From contig NC_019697.1 in assembly GCF_000317145.1 (NCBI RefSeq), forward strand, positions 6,220,096 to 6,284,095: a DNA stretch of 64,000 bases. The letters are read 5' to 3'. Within the stretch, counting starts at the first letter, position 1, and each line of letters begins with the position of its first letter. The notes below the pieces were generated by a model, which was given only the letters and a program-made list of their open reading frames with translations, was not told where the DNA came from and ran no database searches. This DNA is from Chamaesiphon minutus PCC 6605. GTDB taxonomy: Bacteria > Cyanobacteriota > Cyanobacteriia > Cyanobacteriales > Chamaesiphonaceae. The translations under genes were made by a program, and so were the position numbers. Below are positions 9,132 through 17,287 of the stretch, piece by piece.

Positions 9132-9515
9132 ATGACTTTATTAACCACTAATTTAACCGCGATCGATAACGAATTATCCAATCGGGATATCGCACTCGAT
9201 CCGCAGGGCTACTTTATTATTTATGTCGATCGAGCAGATGGTTTAATCTGTGCCAAGCACTATACTAACATCATCGACGATCGCGGTTTGGCAGTCGATC
9301 CCGAAACTGGTAAAGTCATCCCCGCCAAAGGCAAAGTAACTCGGACTAATACCACTTTGTATGTCGGACGAACTGCTAAAGAGTTATGCGTGAAAATTCT
9401 CGAACAAACCGAACCATCGCCAGTAAGTATGTTAGACCATGCGGCATATCTGGGACGAGAATTTGTGCGTGCAGAGATAGCGTTACTCTCAGGGGCAGAA
9501 TATATTCAGGACTGA
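9132..9515 (+). CDS. DUF4346 domain protein
   Basis: A 127-residue soluble protein consisting almost wholly of the DUF4346 domain, seen alone in cyanobacteria and also at the C-terminus of some pterin-binding (dihydropteroate-synthase-like) proteins. The typical core is DPQGYFIIYVD (residues 23-33), then AKHYTNIIDDRGLAVDPETG, and a C-terminal HAAYLGREFVRAEIAL in which a helix carries HAAYLGRE. The ATG at 9132 lies at the start of homology. It stands alone, with a MITE 330 bases upstream. The biochemical role is unknown. Confidence 0.75.
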   Translation: MTLLTTNLTAIDNELSNRDIALDPQGYFIIYVDRADGLICAKHYTNIIDDRGLAVDPETGKVIPAKGKVTRTNTTLYVGRTAKELCVKILEQTEPSPVSMLDHAAYLGREFVRAEIALLSGAEYIQD

Positions 9516-9691
9516 TAAACTGCCCTGACATTTCGATTGCTTATTAAAATTCTTGAAAGCGGGGAGCGAGGAAGAGGTAAGTAAATTAAATGACTAACAG
9601 CTTATCAAGTTGTGGCTGATGGTTAGTGACAATACGACAGATAGTATTATCGATCGCCAATAACCAATCGCCAATTATCGACAACCGATCT

Positions 9692-10399
9692 CTAACTTTG
9701 ATTTTGATACCACCACCAAGTTGCCATCGGAATCACTGTCGCTAGAATTAACAGCCCAATGACGATAACCAAAAAGTTGGTACGATTGGCTTGAGTTTCT
9801 TCTGCTTTAAGATAAGTTCTACCCACCTCTGGAGTTGAAATAACCACTGGCGGACCGGGATCTGGTTTTCCAGACAATACTGCGATAAGTCTGTCAGCCC
9901 CATCGCTAAAAGCTTGATTGTATTTATTCCCACTGCGTAAAGGTGCCTGCATCGTTTCATTGATAATGCTGGTAGCAATTGGATCTGTGAGCGTCGATTT
10001 AACCTCAGCACCAGATTGAATCCCGATCGTATTAGTGACATTATCCAAGACAATTAGCACTTGATTGGCTTGTTCGGCGTCCGTTGCAAACCATTTTTTA
10101 AACAGTTTATCGGTAAAAACCTGAACGGTATCGCCATAATCGAGACGATGGATGGTGACAAATCGGACTTCTTTACCCGTCTGCTTGGCGAGTTGTTCTA
10201 AGGTACCTTTGACAGAACCCTTCGTCGATAAGCTCAAAACATCGGCTTTATCGATTACCCAAGTCGGTACGCCAGCAGAGACAACTGGAATCTCGTAGAC
10301 AGCAGTAGCCCGAGCGGGAAGCGCGAAGATGCCAATGGCGATCGCGATCGTCACCAGCGATAATAGTAGTCGATTGAGATAAGAACGAATATGTGACAT
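9692..10399 (-). CDS. psb32: Psb32 / TPM-domain membrane protein
   Basis: Thylakoid-associated TPM-domain protein related to cyanobacterial Psb32 and plant TLP18.3, linked by published work to photosystem II repair and protection from photodamage. The 235-residue product has an N-terminal signal or anchor (about residues 8-30, ending LPARATA), a TPM domain opened by VPTWVIDKADVLS, and the family segments RRLDYGD-like HRLDYGDTVQ, EQANQVLIVLD and KYNQAF, followed by SGKPDPGPP. A C-terminal membrane helix (FLVIVIGLLILATVIPMA) precedes WWWYQ. I chose the ATG at 10399 because the in-frame TTG at 10468 adds residues that do not look like part of the signal peptide. Confidence 0.88.
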   Translation of the reverse strand: MSHIRSYLNRLLLSLVTIAIAIGIFALPARATAVYEIPVVSAGVPTWVIDKADVLSLSTKGSVKGTLEQLAKQTGKEVRFVTIHRLDYGDTVQVFTDKLFKKWFATDAEQANQVLIVLDNVTNTIGIQSGAEVKSTLTDPIATSIINETMQAPLRSGNKYNQAFSDGADRLIAVLSGKPDPGPPVVISTPEVGRTYLKAEETQANRTNFLVIVIGLLILATVIPMATWWWYQNQS

Positions 10400-10588
10400 A
10401 GAAATGAGCGCGAATATCTGTTTTAACTCTAGCAGAATCACATCCGCGTTTCCGTCGGCTGGGCGCAACGAACATCAATTTTCGGCTTCAAATGCTACCC
10501 ATCCGCACAAAGTTTACGAGATCGAACGGGTACGATCGATCGATGAATAGTATCCTGTTATTTGTTAACTTCCTCGATCGAAAATTTT

Positions 10589-11587
10589 ATGACACGCTAC
10601 GATGTATACGGACTAGGTAACGCGCTGCTCGATGTCGAATGTGAAGTCGAGCCAGAAGTACTGGTAGAACTAGGCATCGACAAAGGTGTGATGACACTAC
10701 TCGATGAAGCCAGTCAGAACAAAATTCTCGCTCGGCTGGGAAATGCGGCTAGCAAGCGAACGTGCGGTGGTTCTGGCGCAAATACGATCGTAGCTGTGAG
10801 TCAATTTGGCGGTAAGGCATTTTATTCTTGTAAGGTTGCCAAAGACGAACCAGGCGAATACTATCTCCAAGACTTATTAGCATCTGGCGTCGATACCAAT
10901 CTCAAAGTTCACCCGCCCGAACCCGGAATTACGGGTAAATGCCTGGTATTTGTTACTCCCGACGCCGATCGATCGATGAATACTTTCTTAGGTATTTCTT
11001 CTAGTTTATCTGAAGTCGAATTAGTTCCAGAGGCGATCGCCAACTCTGCTTATACTTATATCGAAGGTTATTTAGTCACTGGCGAAACCAGTAAACAAGC
11101 AGCAATTACCGCCAGAGAAATGGCCGTTGCAGCAGGTCGAAAAGTCGCTTTGACCCTTTCCGACCAAAACATGGCTAAGTTCTTCAAACAGGGACTGCTA
11201 GACATGCTCGGCCCTGGTGTAGACTTATTATTTGCCAATGACAGCGAGGCATTTGAGATGGCTGGCACTCAAGATTTAGCAACCGCGATCGAGTATTTAA
11301 AAACCATTTCCAAGACTTTTGCCCTCACTCTCGGTGCCAAAGGTTCGGTGATTTTCGACGGTCAAACATTACTTGAAATTGCCCCTTTTCCTGTTAAAGC
11401 GATCGATACCGTCGGTGCTGGCGATATGTACGCTGGTGGGGTATTGTATGGCATTACCAATGGCATGGATTGGGTCGCGGCTGGACGGCTGGGTTCGCGA
11501 GCTTCGGCGCAGTTAGTGACAATTCTAGGCGCGCGGATGGAAACAGCAAATCTGCAAGCTTTATTGAAAGAAGTTAAGGGTATTTAG
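10589..11587 (+). CDS. PfkB-family carbohydrate/adenosine kinase
   Basis: A 332-residue ribokinase-fold kinase that phosphorylates a sugar or nucleoside with ATP. The first PfkB region is visible as GGSGANT (60-66), and the second as DTVGAGD (273-279), whose final Asp is the catalytic base and whose Gly-Ala-Gly forms the anion hole. Similarity in layout to cyanobacterial proteins annotated adenosine kinase is strong, but the substrate is not proven. I chose the ATG at 10589 rather than the TTG at 10562. It converges on a decayed glycosyltransferase gene, and the two 3' ends overlap by 4 bases. Confidence 0.9.
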   Translation: MTRYDVYGLGNALLDVECEVEPEVLVELGIDKGVMTLLDEASQNKILARLGNAASKRTCGGSGANTIVAVSQFGGKAFYSCKVAKDEPGEYYLQDLLASGVDTNLKVHPPEPGITGKCLVFVTPDADRSMNTFLGISSSLSEVELVPEAIANSAYTYIEGYLVTGETSKQAAITAREMAVAAGRKVALTLSDQNMAKFFKQGLLDMLGPGVDLLFANDSEAFEMAGTQDLATAIEYLKTISKTFALTLGAKGSVIFDGQTLLEIAPFPVKAIDTVGAGDMYAGGVLYGITNGMDWVAAGRLGSRASAQLVTILGARMETANLQALLKEVKGI

Positions 11588-12203
11588 CTCTGTAGACTGG
11601 GTCGAACTCTGGCTCGACCCAGTCTGGACAAAATCGCCTCATAAGCCAGACTTACACCATCCTCGGCACTGACAATGCGACCGACTTCTGCGGCTTTAGC
11701 TGCATAGCTGGGATTGGCGAGCAATGCACTCAATTCTTTGACAGCACGATCGATAGTGTAGTTTTCGCGGGCAATCGTCCGCGATCCTCCCAGTCGTTCG
11801 GCGCGAGCGGCATTATCCGGTTGGTCGTGGCTGTAAGGCATAATTAACGTCGGACGACCCGATCGCAATCCCTGCGCCGTCGTACCGATGCCGCCTTGAT
11901 GGACGATCGCTGCCGCACGCGCAAAGAGTTGGGAATATGGGGCATAATCGATCGCCATTAACTCTGGTGGCAGATTTTCTGGTGGCGATCCATCATCTTG
12001 GCCACCATTTCCGGATCGTCAACGTTCATGAAATCTTCCCCCAGCGGCTGAAATTCAAATCCCACTGCTTCGATCGCGGCTTGATAGTCTTTAATCGTCA
12101 CAAATACAATCTCGTGACCCCGATCTCGCAATCCTAACCCCAGTGCAATATAGGGATGGAGATCGCCCAGCGAACCCAAGGTCGTCAACAAAATTCGACT
12201 CAT
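11584..12203 (-). pseudogene. MGT-type glycosyltransferase, internal deletion
   Basis: Remnant of a macrolide-type (GT1/GT28-like) glycosyltransferase. The N-terminal 81 codons (12203 to 11958) encode the donor-fold start, including TTLGSLGDLHPYIALG. The C-terminal 124 codons (from 11958) encode the nucleotide-sugar binding part with VHQGGIGTTAQGL and PYSHDQPDNAARAERLG. Family members are about 420 residues, so roughly 200 central residues are missing, and the two halves are in different frames with a stop at the junction. A direct repeat CTGGTGGC sits twice within 23 bases at the junction (about 11963-11987), which may have mediated the deletion. Confidence 0.85.
11594..11625. terminator. 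Hairpin at convergent gene ends
   Basis: A 12-bp perfect stem (11594-11605 with 11614-11625) and 8-base loop just after the PfkB kinase stop and inside the 3' end of the glycosyltransferase remnant. There is no T run. It probably serves the plus-strand kinase. Confidence 0.65.
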
Positions 12204-12390
12204 TCAAGACTTATCCAGCGAAAAAATACCTACTTCCCTATCATCTTAGCGAAGCCAGCAGGCAAGAGCAGCAGCTCGCGACCCAATCCCCAATCGATCG
12301 ATCTACCCAAAATGGTCGTTCTGCTTTTCTTGTCAATGTTAGATAATAAATCTTAAGGAAACATTTCCCATGAGAGCGACACAATCCGCT

Positions 12391-12436
12391 GTCTTGTCTC
12401 TCTAAACCGTCGGGTTTCCCGACGAGCGAGAGCCGC
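12391..12436. repeat. GTCTTGTC palindromic repeat, copy A
   Basis: The unit begins GTCTTGTCTCTCTAAACCG and contains the hairpin CGTCGGG-TTT-CCCGACG (12408-12424), ending GAGAGCCGC. Related units are at 19736-19806, 25841-25905 (reverse), 63690-63765 (reverse) and, degenerate, near 23639. Confidence 0.7.
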
Positions 12437-12472
12437 AATCCACAATCCGCAATCGAATGGCAGGAGTAAATC

Positions 12473-12955
12473 ATGACCCAACTCGATCGACAACCTACCG
12501 ATAAGACCGATCGCTCGCAGACTCCCGTTACCGTACCAAAACGCACAAGTCGCCATCGGTGGGCGTGGCTGAACAATTTCTTGTATCTGTTTCCGACAGT
12601 AGGATTGGGTACCGTCGCGCTGTGTATTGGTTTAGCCGTGCTAAATCCAGTTGCCATGAACGATCCGGCCGATCCATTTGCGACACCCGAACATCTACTC
12701 CCCGAGTGGTATCTGCTCCCCGTATATCAGCTCGTGCGGCTGATACCCTACAAGATCGTGGGGATCGTGACGATGGTGGCATTTGCGACGGGATTGTTAC
12801 TGTTACCCATCATTGAAAACCTCGTGCGGTTCGATCCGCGCTTGCGGCGGGGGGTATCGATCGCGATTTTCTCATTTAGTACGATCGTGACGCTGTGGCT
12901 GGGCTTTGGGGCGCGGTTGCCGATCGAAGATACGTTTTCACTAGGTCTGTTTTAG
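12473..12955 (+). CDS. Divergent cytochrome b6f subunit IV (PetD-like)
   Basis: A 160-residue membrane protein homologous to subunit IV of the cytochrome b6f complex. It keeps the quinol-oxidation-site motif PEWY (77-80), preceded by DPADPFATPEHLL and followed by PVYQLVRLIPYK. It ends with LWLGFGARLPIEDTFSLGLF, closely matching the end of ordinary PetD. The N-terminal 28 residues are a polar extension unlike normal PetD. Three hydrophobic segments fit the family. AGGAG lies about 8 bases before the ATG. The start of the PetB-like gene follows after 12 bases. It is clearly more diverged than the housekeeping petD, so I treat it as a paralogue of unknown electron-transfer role. Confidence 0.85.
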   Translation: MTQLDRQPTDKTDRSQTPVTVPKRTSRHRWAWLNNFLYLFPTVGLGTVALCIGLAVLNPVAMNDPADPFATPEHLLPEWYLLPVYQLVRLIPYKIVGIVTMVAFATGLLLLPIIENLVRFDPRLRRGVSIAIFSFSTIVTLWLGFGARLPIEDTFSLGLF

Positions 12956-12967
12956 GAGGTTGAACCG

Positions 12968-13585
12968 ATGATAAAAAATACTACAGTAAGGCTGCAACAA
13001 CTAGCGACCATCATCGCCGTGTCCATTCTCTCGCTCGTACTTACTGCGGCGATTTCTGGCTTGTTACTGGCGTTTTACTACGAGCCGAGTGCGGGTGCTG
13101 CTTATAATTCACTCAAACAGATCGATACCCGAATCAATTTTGGCTGGTTGATCCTGACGGTGCATCACTTAGCCGGAAATGGCTTTTTGATTTTGGCATT
13201 GATTCAAATCATCGTGATGTTTTTTGGCGAGCAATTTCGTCCGGCGTGGATCGTCGCTTGGGTGAGTGGAATTTTATTAACGCTCAATGCTGTGGGTTTG
13301 GGGTGGACATCAATGATTCTCGATTGGTCGCAGCAGGGCTTCTGGCGGTTTAAAATCGAGCTAGGGACGATCTCCGCTATCCCTCTGATCGGCCCGACTC
13401 TGAGCACCATTCTGACTGGCGGCGAGGCGATCTCTACCGAAACAATCGTTCACCTTTATACTTTACACAGTTACGTTTTGTCGATCGTCGCGATCGGGTT
13501 ATCGATTTTCCATCTCGCTGGATTATCGGTTCAAGAGCAAGAAATCGAGACAGAGATCGCCCCCGAACTCGATCCACCAGCCTAG
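12968..13585 (+). CDS. Divergent cytochrome b6 (PetB-like), altered heme ligands
   Basis: A 205-residue homologue of cytochrome b6 with four hydrophobic helices. Conserved blocks are FYYEPSAGAAYNSL, INFGWLI and AIPLIGPTLSTILTGGE. The ligand pattern is unusual. Helix B has His66, but the position 14 later, normally the second His, is Gln80; helix D keeps His167 and His182. The whole protein has no cysteine, so the site that in b6f covalently holds heme c(n) is absent, and the usual N-terminal amphipathic helix is missing. AGGAGG lies 8 bases before the ATG. The order PetD-like then PetB-like is reversed relative to the normal petB-petD operon. One low-potential heme b should still bind. Confidence 0.85.
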   Translation: MIKNTTVRLQQLATIIAVSILSLVLTAAISGLLLAFYYEPSAGAAYNSLKQIDTRINFGWLILTVHHLAGNGFLILALIQIIVMFFGEQFRPAWIVAWVSGILLTLNAVGLGWTSMILDWSQQGFWRFKIELGTISAIPLIGPTLSTILTGGEAISTETIVHLYTLHSYVLSIVAIGLSIFHLAGLSVQEQEIETEIAPELDPPA

Positions 13586-13657
13586 ATGAATTGTGGATTG
13601 CAGATTGTGGATTTTTGATTGATTAACCCCTAAAGCCTAACCCCTATTCCCTAATCT

Positions 13658-15175
13658 CTAATCCCTATCCCCTCGGTAACCTGCTGGCTGCTGAAAATTG
13701 CCAACTATTCGATCGAGTTCCCGCGCGATCTCCAATAAATCTAGATCCTGCCAGCGTTTCCCCACGATCTGCATTCCGATCGGCAATCCACTCTGAGTTT
13801 GACCGTTGGCGTAGCCTCCGCTTCGCGGAATGGGGATGACAACTACCGGATGCCCAGTCAGGTTAAATGGCACTACATAAGCCCCCGAAGCCATCGAATA
13901 GGGGACATGGCGATCGTCAACCTGAATCGCCGCACCGCGATCGCGATGGGTAAATGCTGGTGTCATCGCTACCGGACACAGCCAGACATCCCATTGGCTC
14001 AACGCTTCATCCATCTGGGTGGTAAAACGATCGCGCTGTGTTAGCGTTTCAAAATAGCCTTTGAGCGTCGGATTGAGGGAAATCGGCACTCCAATCTTAG
14101 CCAGATTACCCAGTTTGCGAAATTCGCGATCGCCTTGAGTAGCCTCCCGCCATAAAAAAGCCAAATTCTGGCGAATATCGGCCATAGTTAGCGATCGAGC
14201 GTAGACGAGATTGTAGGTGACTAGCTCGTAATAAGTTTGCCATGCCGCCAGAAAATCAAAATCGGGTACCCACTCTTCGACGGCAACACCCGCTCCTGTC
14301 AGCTTGGTGGCAACCGATCGCATGGCAGATTTAATCTCGGTAGCCACGGGATAGTTTGCCCATTCATCTACCCAGGCAATTCTCAGATTCTCCAGTGGTT
14401 TAGCGATTACATGCCCCAGTGAAACGGGTGGAATGTCAGGTTGAAATCGATCGGCACCCGCGATGATTTGCAGACACAGACTTAAATCCTCGATCGATCG
14501 CGCTAGTGTACCCACCGTCAGCATTTGCCGCAGACAACGCGGCGCGCCTGGAACTTCGGGAATATGCCCCGTCGTCGGCACGAGCCGATCGGTTGGTTTG
14601 AAGCCATAAATACCGCAGAAATGAGCGGGTTGACGGATCGAGCCACCCAAATCGGAACACAGATCGATCGGTGCAAGTCCCGCCGCGATCGCCGCCGCAC
14701 CGCCACTAGAAGTTCCCCCTGGCGTGTACTCCAGATTCCACGGGTTATTTACGCGAGGAAAAACATCATTTAGTCCCTGATAACCGCCTGCTAGATCGCC
14801 GATATTGGTTTTGCCAAGCACGATCGCGCCTGCCGATCGCAGCCGAGCGACTGCGGTGGCATCCTGTTGGGGAACATAGTCTTTTAGAGACACCGATCCT
14901 GCTGTCGTTCGCAGTCCCGCCGTTGCAAATACATCTTTGACGGTAATCGGTACGCCATGTAACGCACCCCAATTTTCGCCGTGAGCTAATGCTGCATCTG
15001 CTTGCTGCGCTTTGCTGCGAGCCGTGTGTTCGTCCGAGGTGCAAATCGCGTTCAGCTTCGAGTTGTATTTGGCAATTTGAGCCAGATACGCATCCACAAC
15101 TTCTACCGCCGAAACTTGGCGATCGCGAATCATCTGCGCCAATTGATGAGCGGGCAAAAAAACTAAGTCACTCAT
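13658..15175 (-). CDS. Amidase (amidase-signature family)
   Basis: A 505-residue amidase-signature enzyme hydrolysing an amide bond with a Ser-cisSer-Lys triad. Lys80 (ITVKDV), the GGTSSGG loop (153-159) carrying the cis-Ser, and Ser179 in DLGGSIRQP are all present. The family includes GatA, but no gatB or gatC is nearby, and FxxE-type substrate residues cannot be judged, so it is more likely a stand-alone amidase. A dispersed palindromic repeat (13804-13829) lies inside the reading frame near the C-terminus and is translated as part of the segment PRSGGYANG without breaking the frame. Confidence 0.9.
   Translation of the reverse strand: MSDLVFLPAHQLAQMIRDRQVSAVEVVDAYLAQIAKYNSKLNAICTSDEHTARSKAQQADAALAHGENWGALHGVPITVKDVFATAGLRTTAGSVSLKDYVPQQDATAVARLRSAGAIVLGKTNIGDLAGGYQGLNDVFPRVNNPWNLEYTPGGTSSGGAAAIAAGLAPIDLCSDLGGSIRQPAHFCGIYGFKPTDRLVPTTGHIPEVPGAPRCLRQMLTVGTLARSIEDLSLCLQIIAGADRFQPDIPPVSLGHVIAKPLENLRIAWVDEWANYPVATEIKSAMRSVATKLTGAGVAVEEWVPDFDFLAAWQTYYELVTYNLVYARSLTMADIRQNLAFLWREATQGDREFRKLGNLAKIGVPISLNPTLKGYFETLTQRDRFTTQMDEALSQWDVWLCPVAMTPAFTHRDRGAAIQVDDRHVPYSMASGAYVVPFNLTGHPVVVIPIPRSGGYANGQTQSGLPIGMQIVGKRWQDLDLLEIARELDRIVGNFQQPAGYRGDRD
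13804..13829. repeat. TTGGCGTAGCC palindromic repeat inside amidase gene
   Basis: CGTTGGCGTAGCC followed by the small hairpin TCCGC-TTC-GCGGA (13817-13829). The same core occurs at about 3002, 15733, 19779 (variant), 61605 (variant) and, reversed, 63676. Confidence 0.7.
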
Positions 15176-15249
15176 CGATCGATTTCACCTCGTGCATAAT
15201 TGAGTTCATTATATCGATTATTAGTTAACGTAGTTAACTTTGCAAACGA

Positions 15250-15438
15250 ATGAACGATCGTCTCAAAATGGCCATGAAAAAAGTAGCAGCGTTTGGCAAT
15301 ACTGGCGGCGGTAAATCAACCCTTAGTAAAAACCTAGCAGAAATAACTGGTTTGCCGCTATATATTTTAGACACAAACGCCTCATCACAGGTAAATTTCA
15401 GTCGCCAGCGGGTTAGCCAGAAAATAGTCCGCTGCTAA
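15250..15438 (+). pseudogene. P-loop nucleotide kinase, truncated
   Basis: The first ~45 residues match adenylate-kinase-like small P-loop kinases: MKKVAAFGNTGGGKSTLSK with Walker A GNTGGGKST, then LAEITGLPLYILD. After about residue 45 the sequence diverges into a short unrelated tail and stops. Full-length relatives are about 170-190 residues and carry the lid and substrate region, which are absent here. I infer a 3'-truncated gene. The following DNA belongs to a different, minus-strand remnant. Confidence 0.7.
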
Positions 15439-15547
15439 AAAGTTCGCTGACATTGTGGTTGTGTCATGAATATATGACCCCCAAATATCGCGAGTAGATC
15501 GAGTTTCACAATTTATCGTATCGATTTCTATCGATCGATGAGTGCAG

Positions 15548-15824
15548 CTACAATCGACACAAGTCATTCAGTCTGGTGGCAAATACTCTCAGCCCTTCGG
15601 GACGATAGGTTTCGATCGCACACCAACGCTGTTTGGTACTCTCATGCAATCGATCGAATGTGGCATACACGTATGGCAATTTTGCCGGATCTGAATTGGG
15701 GGCGGGATGAGCGTATGTCGGATCGTCATTGAGTTGGCGTAGCCTACCGTAGGTAATCGCGAAACTCTTTGGCGGCGGGACTACTCGGGCGCGTATCGGG
15801 ATCGCATACGATTAGGTGTTTCAT
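15548..15824 (-). pseudogene. Hypothetical gene broken by a palindromic repeat
   Basis: From an ATG at 15824 with GAGG 9 bases upstream, the frame reads MKHLIVCDPDTRPSSPAAKE..., then meets TAG inside a TTGGCGTAGCC-type repeat (about 15731-15752). After the repeat the reading continues one frame over for about 60 codons, with segments such as KLPYVYATFDRLHEST and RWCAIETYRPEGLRVF, ending at TAG 15548-15550. Both halves are protein-like and contiguous apart from the repeat. The simplest reading is a small gene disrupted by repeat insertion. The function is unknown. Confidence 0.6.
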
Positions 15825-15897
15825 AGTTTCACCTCACTGACGATCGAAAAATTAAGTTTTGTGGAACTAATCAAATCCCGACTCTATTCCCTATCCC

Positions 15898-16641
15898 CTA
15901 TCCTCTATTCCCTATTCCCGTCGCCGAGCGACGACTTTGCATCACGATCGATCCGGTGGGATAGCGGCTAGTTTCCGACGATTCTACCGTAACGAATAAT
16001 CCAGAGATCCCTTGATAAAAGTCGGCAGGCATCCAGAATTTGTCCATGACCTTGCCTTGGGGACTAATTTTCACAGTACCACAGGGAATTGTTTCGCCAT
16101 CGACGATCGCCCACAGTCGATAGAATTTACCTGAAGGTGGAGCCGCCAAGTTTTGCGCTGCGAGAATCCCGTGTCTTTTCCCTAAATTAACGACAAAGCT
16201 CCCTGTAGCTCGATCGGACTTAGTTGCAGCCTGAAGCGAGAAAAATTGCGTCTGAGGCTGTTCTAGGAGGGTTTTGATGTCGCCAGCGATGCGAAAATCC
16301 TGTCGCAAGCGATAGTTATCTACTCCTAGATACAGAATCAGCAGTGCTGCGGCACCACCCATGACAGTCCGCCAGCGGAACCTCGACTCGCGCGGGGATG
16401 GTGAGACAGGATTGTTCGCCGCAGCCACGATCGCCGCTTGGAGTTGGGGCGGTGGTTCGACACTATTTAAGTCATAAATCACCCGATCTAAGGTTGTCTC
16501 TAGTTGCTTTACTTCTGCCTGTAATTCTGGGTTATCTGTTAGTAATTGCTGGAAAATTTCTACCTCGCGACGATCGAGATCGCCGATGACATAGCCTGCG
16601 GTGAGGGCGGCAATTGCTTCGGGAGTCAGGGGTTCGTTCAT
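15898..16641 (-). CDS. Anti-sigma factor, RskA-like
   Basis: A 247-residue membrane protein that should bind and silence the ECF sigma factor encoded 4 bases upstream. The N-terminal ~75 residues form a helical, cytosolic sigma-binding part (LTAGYVIGDLDRREVEIFQQ). A membrane helix lies at about 92-107, and the rest resembles the RskA C-terminal domain, extracytoplasmic, with AAPPSGKFYRLWAIVDGETI and GLFVTVES near the end. There is no HCC zinc motif. Release of sigma would follow signal-dependent proteolysis, as known for this family; the signal is not evident. Confidence 0.88.
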   Translation of the reverse strand: MNEPLTPEAIAALTAGYVIGDLDRREVEIFQQLLTDNPELQAEVKQLETTLDRVIYDLNSVEPPPQLQAAIVAAANNPVSPSPRESRFRWRTVMGGAAALLILYLGVDNYRLRQDFRIAGDIKTLLEQPQTQFFSLQAATKSDRATGSFVVNLGKRHGILAAQNLAAPPSGKFYRLWAIVDGETIPCGTVKISPQGKVMDKFWMPADFYQGISGLFVTVESSETSRYPTGSIVMQSRRSATGIGNRG

Positions 16642-16645
16642 AAAC

Positions 16646-17287
16646 TTACTCGATCGAATTCTCTAAAATTTGCTTCAGTTTCAGAAGTCCTTGGCGAGTC
16701 CAGCTTTTGACAGTACCGAGGGGTTCGTTGAGGCGTTTGGCGATTTCTGATTGGCTCAATCCGGCATCATAAGCTAGCTCGATCGCTTCTCTTTGGCGAT
16801 CGGAAAGTTGGCTTAAGGCTTGCCGCACATGCTGCGATCGCTCGTTGACAACCGCTCGATCGAATGGAGTCGGCTCGGTGGTTTCTGCTGTGACATTTTG
16901 TCCCCAGCGTTGAACTAAGTTGAGGTTACGAGTGCGCGATCGTAATTTATCGATCGCGCGAGATCTTGTCATGGCAATTAAGTAGCGCAGCAAATGACCT
17001 TGTTTATCGGGAGCGATCGGTCGCTGCCATAATGATAGAAAAATTTCCTGCGTGAGATCTTCAGCTTCTGGCTGGTTTTGTAATACTTTTAAACTGACTC
17101 CATATACCAAACTACCATAGCGATCGTAGAGACACTTCAAAGCTTCTGGCTGCTTGAGCTGCAAGTTCTGTAATAGCTCGGCATCAGTTACGGCAGACTG
17201 AGCAGATAGATGGCGATCGTCAGAACTCAGCTCCATTGCTTTCCCTGCCAGAGTACTTAATGCCGTAGTGCTGTCAATCTTAGGCAT
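16646..17287 (-). CDS. ECF RNA polymerase sigma factor
   Basis: A 213-residue extracytoplasmic-function sigma factor. Region 2 spans about residues 50-115 (LYDRYGSLVYGVSL, EDLTQEIFLSLWQ) and region 4 about 160-210 (LSDRQREAIELAY, LSQSEIAKRLNEPLGTVKSW). It is likely a SigK-type protein because its partner is an RskA-like anti-sigma. The first ~20 residues may not be translated; the ATG at 17287 has no clear ribosome site, and a second Met exists at residue 18. It is divergent from the envelope-related genes starting at 17688, which are plausible targets. Confidence 0.92.
   Translation of the reverse strand: MPKIDSTTALSTLAGKAMELSSDDRHLSAQSAVTDAELLQNLQLKQPEALKCLYDRYGSLVYGVSLKVLQNQPEAEDLTQEIFLSLWQRPIAPDKQGHLLRYLIAMTRSRAIDKLRSRTRNLNLVQRWGQNVTAETTEPTPFDRAVVNERSQHVRQALSQLSDRQREAIELAYDAGLSQSEIAKRLNEPLGTVKSWTRQGLLKLKQILENSIE

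Noticed and set aside
12241..12657. Minus-strand frame of 138 codons over the PetD-like start
   Set aside because: Lies across a palindromic repeat and antisense to a gene with a good ribosome site and clear homology.
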